Below, in pieces: positions 19,891 through 27,437 of a stretch of 27,437 bases of DNA (positions within the stretch are counted from its first letter, which is position 1; every line of letters begins with the position of its first letter). Under the pieces are notes generated by a model. That model was not told the origin of the DNA, searched no databases, and was given only the letters and a program-made list of their open reading frames with translations. The stretch lies in NCBI RefSeq assembly GCF_000485595.1, contig NW_014578992.1:17175-44611 (forward strand). The letters are read 5' to 3'. Source of the DNA: Priapulus caudatus. Taxonomy: Eukaryota; Priapulida; Priapulimorpha; Priapulimorphida; Priapulidae. The position numbers were made by a program, and so were the translations under genes.

Positions 19891-20159
19891 CGCGGAATTT
19901 TTTTCCCCACTTGAATTCCGGACCCACCATAGATAGTGTTTTGTAATAAATGGTTCTTATATATATGGTTGAATTATAGTTAGTGTTAGGGTTCGGTTAC
20001 GTGTTAGGGTTAGGGTTAGGGTTAGGGTTAGGGTTAGGGTTAGGGATAGGGATAGGGATAGGTGGTATTCATTTTACATTGTTGCTTCGAGGAAGTCGAG
20101 TGAATGGAGTGCGCTGATTGGCTGTGGTCCGGAACACAAGTGGGGACAAAATTTTTGCG
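19891..20159. mobile_element. Inverted-repeat element enclosing telomeric repeats
   Basis: The arms at 19891-19924 and 20126-20159 are about 34 bp and inverted, roughly 80-85 percent alike. The shared core is CCCCACTTG, two bases, then TTCCGGACC, preceded by a run of T. They enclose a 200-bp AT-rich and telomere-type interior. GGCGG lies just outside both ends. The layout resembles a MITE that has captured or propagates TTAGGG repeats. It has no transposase. Other copies in the genome would be needed to define the ends. Confidence 0.5.
20004..20062 (+). repeat. Interstitial telomeric repeat (TTAGGG)7 plus (ATAGGG)3
   Basis: Seven perfect TTAGGG units at 20004-20045 are followed by two ATAGGG units and a partial third to 20062. 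Degenerate telomere-like sequence (GTTAGTGTTAGGGTTCGG) precedes it at about 19979-19996. The perfect core suggests a recent or maintained insertion rather than an old chromosome fusion. Confidence 0.95.
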
Positions 20160-20798
20160 GGCGGCACAGCGAAGGATCGCGGAGAAGGCAGCAGCAGCCT
20201 AGAACGTTCGTTAGCGCAGCACGGGGGATACAGACAACCAGTGACCGGGCGCAGACGCTGAGACCGATGTCCGTGCGGTGGCCGTGACCGTGCCAAGCGT
20301 GCGTGCGTGTGTGTGCTTTGCGATTCGCAGATTTGCGTTGGCTGTTGGTACGTGTTCAAGACGTGGCAGCAGAAAGTATCTTGTGCATGTGACAGCAGCT
20401 AATGCGATCTGACGTCATCGACGACATGTGACACGGATGACGAGCTATCACGGCAAGGTGACCGGCAGCCGTGAGCGGCGGCCGCATACATGCATGCCCG
20501 CTCCGCCACGACTCCCGCCGACTTCTGCCGATGTGGAATTTCGAAGATGTGGGAACTCGTTGGCGATGGAAGCGTTGTAACGATTGTCAAAAGTAAAACC
20601 ATGTAACACAGGGTGTTATTTATATAGCAAAAATAAATCGGACCCGAGGAAGTATTCGTACGGACAGGTTTTACTAGCAACCGTTGTTCAACCGCAAGTA
20701 GAACCAGCAAAATGTACTTGAGTCCTGAAGCTTCCCTACTGCAGTCTAACAAGGGCTACAGCATTGATACCCAGCCTCCTGAAGGATATATTATTAAA

Positions 20799-20992
20799 CC
20801 CCAGCCCCCGTACTATTGCCGACCCAGCCCCCGTGACGACCCAGCCCCCGTACTATTGACGACCCAGCCCCCGTACTATTAGTACGGGGGCTGGGTCGTC
20901 AATAGTACGGGGGCTGGGTCGTCAATTGACGACCCAGCCCCCGTACTATTGACGACCCAGCCCCCGTGACGACCCAGCCCCCGTACCATTCC
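20799..20992. repeat. 23-bp tandem array with strand switch
   Basis: Units of GACCCAGCCCCCGTACTATT plus GAC or GCC, with 17-bp short forms. Two consecutive units at 20880-20925 are inverted relative to the rest, creating the palindromes described separately. Confidence 0.93.
20858..20950. repeat. Double perfect palindrome
   Basis: 20858-20878 and 20880-20900 are perfect 21-bp inverted arms around one T. 20901-20925 and 20926-20950 are perfect 25-bp inverted arms with no spacer. Adjacent, they could extrude as two cruciforms. The second copy of the duplication lacks the inversion. Confidence 0.95.
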
Positions 20993-21060
20993 CTACCCAC
21001 CCACCTCCTTGAGAAAACTCGGCCGTTGGAATCCCCTCTGTAAATCCCGTTACATCATAC

Positions 21061-21195
21061 CATCAATTCCATCATCATCATCATCGTCATCATCATCATC
21101 ATCATCATCATCCTCATCATCCTCATCATCATCATCAATCATCATCATCATCATCGTCATCATCATCATCATCATCCTCATCATCCTCATCATCG
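21061..21195. repeat. ATC microsatellite
   Basis: (ATC)n with CTC and GTC interruptions. The internal pattern is itself partly duplicated (21087-21130 resembles 21140-21190). Confidence 0.95.
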
Positions 21196-21297
21196 CTGGG
21201 GCACACACCGCCGGAGAGGTGCGTCCGACGCTGCTGCCGACAACACTGTACGACACGCCGGCCGCTGTTTCTCGTCCCAAGACTTCAGATGTAAGTG

Positions 21298-21318
21298 TCT
21301 TGTGCGTGTGACAGCGGC
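21298..21318. repeat. 21-bp dispersed motif TCTTGTGC...GACAGCGGC
   Basis: TCTTGTGC, R, TGTGACAGC, R, GC occurs here and at 20379-20399, 21688-21708 and 21884-21904. Each copy has CAAGA about 25 bp upstream. Two copies belong to the direct duplication; the other two sit between the copies in otherwise unrelated sequence. Confidence 0.8.
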
Positions 21319-21397
21319 CAGCGTGCGTGCGCTGCACTGCAATACAAGCTACTATATACTATATACTATATACGCGCGTAATGCGGAGGCTGTGTGA

Positions 21398-21457
21398 AAA
21401 ATGGCGGCCTGTAAAAATTCACAACTACAACGAGCAACGAGAACGGGGCAAGAATAG
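21398..21457 (+). promoter_or_regulatory. YY1-type start-site element with short ORF
   Basis: AAAATGGCGGC (21398-21408) matches the YY1 consensus AANATGGCGGC, which in animals often lies just downstream of transcription starts and can include the start codon. The ATG opens an 18-codon frame beginning MAACKNSQLQRATRTGQE that stops at 21457. It could be a first exon, but no convincing donor follows. Confidence 0.25.
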
Positions 21458-21903
21458 CGGCGCAACAAGGAGTGACCTCGTGGCAAGGCGGCTGCGTTTA
21501 AACATGAACGAGGACTAGATGTGAAAGCTGTGTGACTGACGTGGGCGATAAGTTCCAATTAACGTCACGTCGTAGGATGAAGGCCGCGACTCCGGCAAGA
21601 GAGGAGGCGGAGGTGTCGCGAGTGTACGGATGGAGAAGTGGGAACAGCAGCCGGTGTTGCATGACCAAGATGTGATCTCTGTCTGAGTCTTGTGCGTGTG
21701 ACAGCGGCCACCGTTACCTAATCACACTACCGCCAGCGGTGCAACATCGCCTCCGCTTCAGAAGACATCGACCGAAAAAAAACTTGCGTGCGTGCGTGTG
21801 TTCGTGAGTGCGTGTGTGTGCTTTGCGATTCGCAGATTTGCGTTGGCTGTTGGTACGTGTTCAAGACGTGGCAGCAGAAAGTATCTTGTGCATGTGACAG
21901 CAG

Positions 21904-22269
21904 CTAATGCGATCTGACGTCATCGACGACATGTGACACGGATGACGAGCTATCACGGCAAGGTGACCGCCAGCCGTGAGCGGCGGCCGCATACATGCAT
22001 GCCCGCTCTGCCACGACTCCCGCCGACTTCTGCCGATGTGGAATTTCGAAGATGTGGGAACTCGTTGGCGATGGAAGCGTTGTAACGATTGTCAAAAGTA
22101 AAACCATGTAACACAGCGTGCTATTTATATAGCAGAAATAAATCGGACCCGAGGAAGTATTCGTACGGACAGGTTTTACTAGCAACCGTTGTTCAACCGC
22201 AAGTAGAACCAGCAAAATGTACTTGAGTCCTGAAGCTTCCCTACTGCAGTCCAACAGGGGCTGCAGCAT
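21904..22269 (-). CDS. Questionable 121-codon ORF conserved in both duplicated copies
   Basis: An ATG-started minus-strand frame ending DDVRSH, with two hydrophobic stretches (KYILLVLLAV near residue 16 and LCYMVLLLTIV near residue 52). The other copy (20399-20752) keeps the frame but has TAG in place of the third codon (CAG), so its start is lost. Comparing the copies by eye gives eight substitutions and no indels: five silent, two amino-acid changes (C/W, N/S) and the TAG. That is more silent change than random drift predicts, but the sample is tiny. No family is recognised and no splice or promoter signals are seen. Most likely non-coding. Confidence 0.15.
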   Translation of the reverse strand: MLQPLLDCSREASGLKYILLVLLAVEQRLLVKPVRTNTSSGPIYFCYINSTLCYMVLLLTIVTTLPSPTSSHIFEIPHRQKSAGVVAERACMYAAAAHGWRSPCRDSSSSVSHVVDDVRSH

Positions 22270-22307
22270 TGATACCCAGCCTCCTGAAGGATATATTATT
22301 AAACCCC

Positions 22308-22510
22308 AGCCCCCGTACCATTGACGACCCAGCCCCGTACTATTGACGACCCAGCCCCCGTACCATTGACGACCCAGCCCCGTACTATTGACGACCCAGT
22401 TCCCGTACTATTGCCGACCCAGCCCCCGTACTATTGCCGACCCAGCCCCCGTACTATTGACGACCCAGCCCCCGTACTATTGCCTACCCAGCCCCCTTAC
22501 CATTTCCTAC
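22308..22510. repeat. 23-bp tandem array, copy 2
   Basis: Eight or nine units of CCCAGCCCCCGTACTATTG plus 3-4 bases, all in the same orientation. Some units have lost one C. Confidence 0.93.
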
Positions 22511-22572
22511 CCACCCCCCAACCTCCTTGAGAAAACTCGGACCGTTGAATCCCCCTCTGTAAATCCCGTCTA

Positions 22573-22602
22573 CATCATCATCAATCATCATCATCATCAT
22601 CG

Positions 22603-22633
<31 letters not shown>

Positions 22634-22647
22634 CATCATCATCATCA
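22573..22647. repeat. ATC microsatellite ending at N
   Basis: (ATC)n matching the start of the ATC tract of copy 1, interrupted by a single N at 22648 where the sequence changes abruptly to TGCG repeat. Confidence 0.95.
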
Positions 22648-22648
22648 N

Positions 22649-22697
22649 GCGTGCGTGTGCGCATGTGCGCGTGTGCGCGTGCGCGCGTGCGTGTGTG

Positions 22698-22729
<32 letters not shown>

Positions 22730-22747
22730 TGCGTGCGTGTGTGTGTG
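22649..22747. repeat. TGCG microsatellite after the lone N
   Basis: GTGC/GCGC/GTGT units as at 11.73-11.86 kb, followed by the same 41-bp block. Confidence 0.95.
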
Positions 22748-22786
22748 AGATATTGATAGAAAGAGTTGCGATGACATATATGGCTT
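22746..22786. repeat. 41-bp dispersed sequence, copy 2
   Basis: Identical to 11859-11899. After it the two loci diverge completely. Confidence 0.85.
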
Positions 22787-23169
22787 TACTTTCATTTCAG
22801 ATAGAATAATCTACATTCTAATTAAGGGCTGGAGCATCCCTTATTAATTATAATTAGTGGGTCTGATCGAGGTTTTCCGACCTTCCGGTTGCTTAGAGAG
22901 ATTGTAACGGCCGTATAGCGGCGTATAAACACGCCGTAAAATCCACGATATTAACCTCGCGCTATTTCGCTGGCGCGGCACCGCGCGCGTTTCTGAATTG
23001 GACTTCTATCTGGCACCACCGCACCACTACCATGTCTGTGTGCTCACATTAAGTGTAGTGTTGGAAACAGCAGCCCGTGGCCCAAGCCGCCAATGCTCGC
23101 TTTTTAACAGGACTGGAATCCGGACTGGGTGGGGTTTCCAAGGACATCCTGGACTTATTTCCAAGATTT
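22787..23169. other. Unique sequence, no gene seen
   Basis: Contains a hairpin CGGCGT/ACGCCG (about 22920-22937) and an inverted pair TTAAGGG/CCCTTA around 22823-22845. A 75-codon plus frame from 22998 runs into the following array and has no domain. Confidence 0.5.
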
Positions 23170-24480
23170 ATCCTCATACAACAGTCCTATATAGAGGTGT
23201 ACTATTTATCACACATCGTATATAGAAACTAACGGTCCTAATAACAACACAATCCCTATATAGAGAGAATTGCCTTAAACAGTCCTTATAGAAGGCTCAT
23301 CACTCTACAACAATCCATATTATAGAGTATACTATACAACATGTCTATATAGGAGTATTCCTATACAAAGTCCGTATATAGAGATCTCCTATACAACAAG
23401 TTCTATTTCGTATATTTACGAGCGCTAATCCTTACAACCAGTCCTAGTATAGAGGGTATCCTATCCAACAGTTCTATTAGCATCGCGGTTATCCTATACA
23501 CACAGTTCCATATATAGCAGGTGCTAGTCACATACAACAGTTCTTTTAGAGTCGTGTTATCTCTATTACTCAAACAAATCGCCTAGTATAGAGGCATTAT
23601 CCTATTACAACAGTTACTATATAGAGGTATCCATTAACCAATCCTATATATTAGGTATCCTATTTACAACCAATCTATATATGCAGGATCAGATACCCCA
23701 AACAGTCTCTATATTATGTAGGATTATTCTCACAACAGTCCTATATAGAGGATTCCTATACAAACAGTTCTATATAGAGGTCATCCTAAGACAAGCAAAT
23801 CCCTATATTAGACCGGCATATCCTATACAACGAGGTCCTATATAGAGGTATCCTTATTACAACAGTTCTCATATAGAGGTATCAAATATACAACACAATC
23901 CTTACTATAGAGGTATCCTATACACAGTTCTATTATAGAGGTATCCTATACACATCTATATAGCAGGTATTCCTACTACAACAGTTTATATTAGGAGGTA
24001 TTTTGCCTATACAAACAGTTCATCACGTATAGAGCGTTATCCTATACAAACAATCCTAATATAGAGGTATGCCTATTACAACAGTCCTTTATATAGAGCG
24101 TATCTATACAAACTGTTCTCTTATTTGAGGTATACCTTATACAACAATTCTAGATAGAGGTATCCTAATACAACAGGTTATATCTAGAGGCTAATCCTAT
24201 ACAACAGTCCTACTAATAGAGGCATTCCTATACAACAGTCCTATATAGAGGTATCCTATACAACAGTTCTTATATTTAGAGGCTCCTTACTACACAGTCC
24301 TATATAGAGCCGCTATTCCTATAACATAACAATCCTTCATAGAGGTATTCTATACAACAATTCTAGATAGAGAGGCCTTATTCTATACCAAATCCTATAC
24401 CGAAGGTTTCTATAGACACAGTTCCTTACAGGGGTATCCGTATACAACAGTTCTAAAGAGGTATCCTATACACAGTCTTA
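23170..24480 (+). repeat. 28-bp minisatellite array (array B), left arm
   Basis: About 46 copies of a 28-bp unit with core TATCCTATACAACAGTCC followed by TATATAGAGG. Most copies carry unique indels. The same unit in inverted orientation and almost error-free form makes up 27031-27437. Confidence 0.96.
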
Positions 24481-25020
24481 CAGTTGTATTCCGATAGTAG
24501 CCATCTTATATACGAAGTATCCTTTGAAGTATTACGAGACTTGATGGTGAGATTAGACACATATAGCAATCCATACTGTAGTGCGCGTGGTGCCGCGCAG
24601 TTAAGCGACTACTGCCTCTATCTCTGTGCTACTGCCTCCCTCTCCTGCCTACTGCCTTCCCTGTCTACTACCTGCTCCTTCTCTCTCCTGTCTTACTGTC
24701 CCTGTCCCTACTGTGTGTCGCCCACACACGATCTTGGCCTGTGATCGCGCTGTGTCGTGTGGTGTGTGTGTGTCTCTCATCTCTCCTCCTGTTTACTGGC
24801 CCCTCTCCTTGGCTACTGTCTCTCTCTCTCCTGCTACTGCTCCCTCTCCTACTACTGCTCTCGTCTCCTTGTACTGCTCCCCTGTCCTACTGTGCTTGTG
24901 TCGCCACACCGATCTATGGCCTGTGATGGCTGTGTGGTGTGTGTGTGTTGTGTGTGTGTGTGTGGTGTGTGTGTGATGTGTGTGTGTGTGTGCTGTGTGT
25001 GTGTGTGTGTGCGAGGTGTG
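24481..25020 (+). repeat. Inverted repeat, left arm flank
   Basis: Unique 120 bp (24484-24600), CT/CTACTG-rich sequence and two copies of a CGCCCACACACGATCTTGG-type block each followed by TG repeats. The whole order is present inverted at 26588-27060. Frames here (such as 24484-24744) are not kept in the other arm because of indels, so they are not genes. Confidence 0.9.
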
Positions 25021-25139
25021 TGCGCGGTGGTTGATTATGAGGTGTGGTGATTGGCTACGTCATGCAGCGCTCACTGTTTATCCGCACGCCCTAACAGGTG
25101 TATGATGACCCACATTTCTTTATCTCAAGCAGACAGGCA
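25021..25139. other. Short unique segment inside the inverted repeat
   Basis: Mixed sequence between TG and CA repeats. No feature recognised. Confidence 0.5.
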
Positions 25140-25437
25140 CCGTACGCACACACACACGACACACCACACAACTACACACACAACACCAGCACACACACCA
25201 CCACACGACACACACACACACAACACACAACACACACACACACACATATGCACCATCACCACACACACAGCAACACACACACACAACACACACACACAAC
25301 ACACACACACATACACACACACACACACACCACCACACACACACAACCACACATATTCACACAACACTCACCCCCCCCCACACCACACACACATGTGATG
25401 CACCACACACACACACCACACACAACAACCACACAAA

Positions 25438-25474
<37 letters not shown>

Positions 25475-25665
25475 ACCACACACACACATAACGACCGCAC
25501 GCACGCACGGGCCGCACACGCACGCGCGACGCACGGCGCACGCGCGGCGCCACACTGCACACGCACACGCACACGGCCAACACACGCACACGCACCGTAT
25601 TCCACTACGCACGCGACGCAACACACGCACACGCACACGCATTACTCGGCACGCACACCGGGACG
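25140..25665. repeat. CA microsatellite grading into GCAC repeats
   Basis: (CA)n with many CCAC and ACAA irregularities, then CGCACG-type units from about 25495. Irregularities again look like read errors in part. All His/Thr and Cys/Val frames are artefacts. Confidence 0.95.
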
Positions 25666-26280
25666 CACGTATGCAACGAGCGCGCGCACTACATTACTCA
25701 CGCCTACGCCACGCACGCGCGCACATGCACGCACATGGGCAGACCGCCGGCCCCCCGGGAAACACACACACACACCCCTTCCTCGCTGCGCCTCTCCGCC
25801 AGACATTTTTTCTTCGACCGACCTCGAGCCGCTGCCTAATCATTTTTATCTGGCAAACAAGTTGGTATAAGGACTTGCATGCGTCTACAGTCGCCCCACC
25901 ACGAGAGGGGCGCCTACCAATCCCGCCGCGAACCTGTATCTGCTACCCGACATCGTCCGTGTTTAACGAGAAAACTTGTGGATTGATGCGCGTAATTAAT
26001 AGCATTAATGCTACACGACCGGTGGTCCGCTGGACACAATGGCGGACTGTGTGCGTCAGCTTACATCCACCCCTAATATCGAAGGGCAGAGCTCAAACTC
26101 GCTAGCGTGTTAGTTTTACGCGAACACGACCAGTTTCATGTCAAATCAAACGGCACTATCGCGCCGAAAACAAATCGGCTCTCACGTATTTCTTCTTGCG
26201 CCGTTATCGAATGCGTTCTAATGACGTCACTGTGTCACCGCCATGACAGTTGATGTCACATAGCAATAGCATATAAACCC
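25666..26280. other. Unique centre of the inverted repeat
   Basis: The only non-repetitive part of the spacer. The plus frame that ends at 26105 enters from the CA repeat and has no domain. A second ATGGCGG start-like site (26039) opens a 24-codon frame to 26113. A promoter-like cluster ends the segment. Confidence 0.5.
26222..26277. promoter_or_regulatory. CRE, inverted YY1-like site and TATA box cluster
   Basis: TGACGTCA at 26222-26229, ACCGCCAT (inverse of ATGGCGGT) near 26237-26244, TGATGTCA near 26251-26258 and CATATAAA near 26270-26277. The spacing would suit a core promoter reading rightwards, but what follows is AT-rich simple sequence, so no transcript can be proposed. Confidence 0.25.
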
Positions 26281-26470
26281 TCTATATTAATATAATATAA
26301 ATACATATATAAATATATATTAATTATCTATTAATACTATATATATGCTATTAACACCATCTATTAGATATAAATATACTGATATATGTATATCATAGTT
26401 GATATATATACTATATTATATATATATATATACTATAAATATATACTATATACTATATATAGAGAGAGAC
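26281..26470. repeat. AT-rich (TA)-type tract
   Basis: About 190 bp of TATA/ATAT/TTAATA with almost no G or C, then GATA repeats to about 26520. Easily unwound. It lies inside the inverted repeat spacer. Confidence 0.9.
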
Positions 26471-26587
26471 GAGATGATAGATGATAGATCAGTTAGATAA
26501 GATAGATACGATAGATACCGCTAGCTAGTAGATAGAATTGGTGGTGGCAACTAACACGCAATTTGTGTGTTGGACGCTGGCATCCTN

Positions 26588-26632
<45 letters not shown>

Positions 26633-27030
26633 CACAGCCATCACAGCCAAGATCGTGTGTGGGCGACACACAGTAGGACAGGGAGCAGTAGCAGGAGAGA
26701 GAGCAGTAGTAGGAGAGGGAGCAGTAGCAGGAGAGAGAGCAGTAGCAGGAGAGAGAGAGAGCAGTAGCAGGAGAGGGGGCAGTAACAGGAGAGAGATGAG
26801 GATACACACACACACGCACACACACAGCCATCACAGCCAAGATCGTGTGTGGGCGACACACAGTAGGACAGGGAGCAGTAGCAGGAGAGGAGAGCAGTAG
26901 CAGGAGAGGGAGCAGTAGCAGGAGATAGAGCAGTAGTCACTGCACTGCGGGCACCACCGCACTACTATACAGTATTGCTTGCTATATTGTCTAATCTCAC
27001 CTCAAGTCTCGTATACTTCAAAGGATACTT
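26588..27030 (-). repeat. Inverted repeat, right arm flank
   Basis: Begins after a lone N at 26587 with (CA)n. Two copies of an AGCCATCACAGCCAAGATCG-type block (26636 and 26827) follow, separated by GAGAGAGCAGTAGCAGGAGAG-type repeats, then the unique 120 bp. It is the reverse complement of 24481-25020 in the same order. Confidence 0.9.
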
Positions 27031-27437
27031 CTATATAAGATGGCTACTATCGGATACAACTGTATAGGACTGTTGTATAGGATACCTCTATGTAGAACTG
27101 TTGTATAGGATACCTCTATGTAGAACTGTTGTATAGGATACCCCTGTATAGGACTGTTCTATAGAATACCTCTGTATAGGACTGTTGTATAGGATACCTC
27201 TATATAGAATTGTTGTATAGAATACCTCTATATAGAACTGTTGTATAGGATACCTCTATATAGGACTGTTGTATAGGATGCCTCTATATAGGACTGTTGT
27301 ATAGGAGGCCTCTATATAGAACTGTTGTATAGGATACCTCTATATAGGACTGTTGTATAGGATACCTCTATATAGAACTGTTGTATAGGATACCTCTATA
27401 TAGGACTGTTGTATAGGATACCTCTATATAGGACTGT
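27031..27437 (-). repeat. 28-bp minisatellite array B, right arm
   Basis: About 14 almost perfect copies of the inverse of the array at 23170-24480 (core GGATACCTCTATATAGGAC then TGTTGTATA), varying mainly at AGGAC versus AGAAC. It continues past the window end. Confidence 0.97.

Larger units (their letters stand above)
20292..21195. repeat. Direct duplication, copy 1
   Basis: Starts in a TGCG microsatellite, continues as about 490 bp of unique sequence, then a 23-bp tandem array, a short conserved link (CTCCTTGAGAAAACTCGG) and an ATC microsatellite. The same order recurs at 21786-22647. The unique part is about 98 percent identical to copy 2 with no indels (eight substitutions seen over 20399-20762), so the duplication is recent. 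The tandem array inside differs much more. Confidence 0.93.
21786..22647. repeat. Direct duplication, copy 2
   Basis: Second copy of the compound segment of 20292-21195, about 1.5 kb downstream in the same orientation. It ends in an ATC microsatellite cut by a single N at 22648. Its 23-bp array (about 22308-22510) has no inverted units. Confidence 0.93.

Noticed and set aside
24484-24976. Plus-strand ORFs in the left arm of the inverted repeat
   Set aside because: The inverted copy at 26.6-27.0 kb has indels that break these frames; the residues are Ser/Leu/Cys from CT-rich repeat.
25098-26105. 335-codon plus-strand ORF
   Set aside because: Two thirds is His/Thr from the CA microsatellite, and the rest shows no domain or codon bias.

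Overview
The window reads as nuclear DNA from an animal, most likely an invertebrate. Intron-style acceptor sites precede short terminal-exon candidates. There are AATAAA signals, CpG-rich stretches, two elements with terminal inverted repeats that lack a transposase, and a run of TTAGGG. TTAGGG is the ancestral metazoan telomere unit and argues against most insects and nematodes. I see no bacterial-type operon, CRISPR array or RNA gene. Species cannot be named from the sequence.

Most of the 27 kb is tandem repeat. 1-5470 is a 28-bp minisatellite. 5.5-8.2 kb is CpG-rich with microsatellites, a possible CRE/CCAAT promoter, a 21-bp array with a perfect hairpin, a 10-bp array of RGGTCA half-sites and the best coding exon (8031-8180). 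8.2-10.6 kb is mostly unique and holds a second terminal-exon candidate (9620-9843) and a poly(A) signal. 10.6-11.9 kb is a TGCG-type repeat broken by a 625-N gap. 12.6-13.0 kb is CAA/CAC repeat, followed by two MITE-like elements (13058-13546 and 13617-13918). 14.0-15.2 kb is a 32-bp minisatellite. 15.2-16.5 kb is unique without a recognisable gene. 16.5-19.8 kb is a chain of CAG/TAG, CT, CCT and GA simple repeats. 19.9-20.2 kb is a TIR-flanked telomeric-repeat element. 20.3-22.65 kb contains two direct copies of a compound segment. 23.2 kb to the end is a large inverted repeat whose arms are a second 28-bp minisatellite plus unique and CT-rich flanks.

Two themes matter. First, sequence quality is mosaic: the arrays at 1-5470, about 10.7-11.1, 14.0-15.2 and 23.2-24.5 kb are full of single-base indels, while the inverted copy at 27.0-27.4 kb is almost perfect. 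Together with lone Ns at 22648 and 26587, this suggests gaps filled with raw long reads. Second, the real novelty candidates are repeat architectures rather than protein systems: the telomeric array inside an inverted-repeat element, the strand-switched palindrome in a 23-bp array, the 1.5-kb direct duplication carrying a minus-strand ORF with mostly silent changes, and the palindrome at the right end. No complete multi-exon gene or pathway can be reconstructed here.
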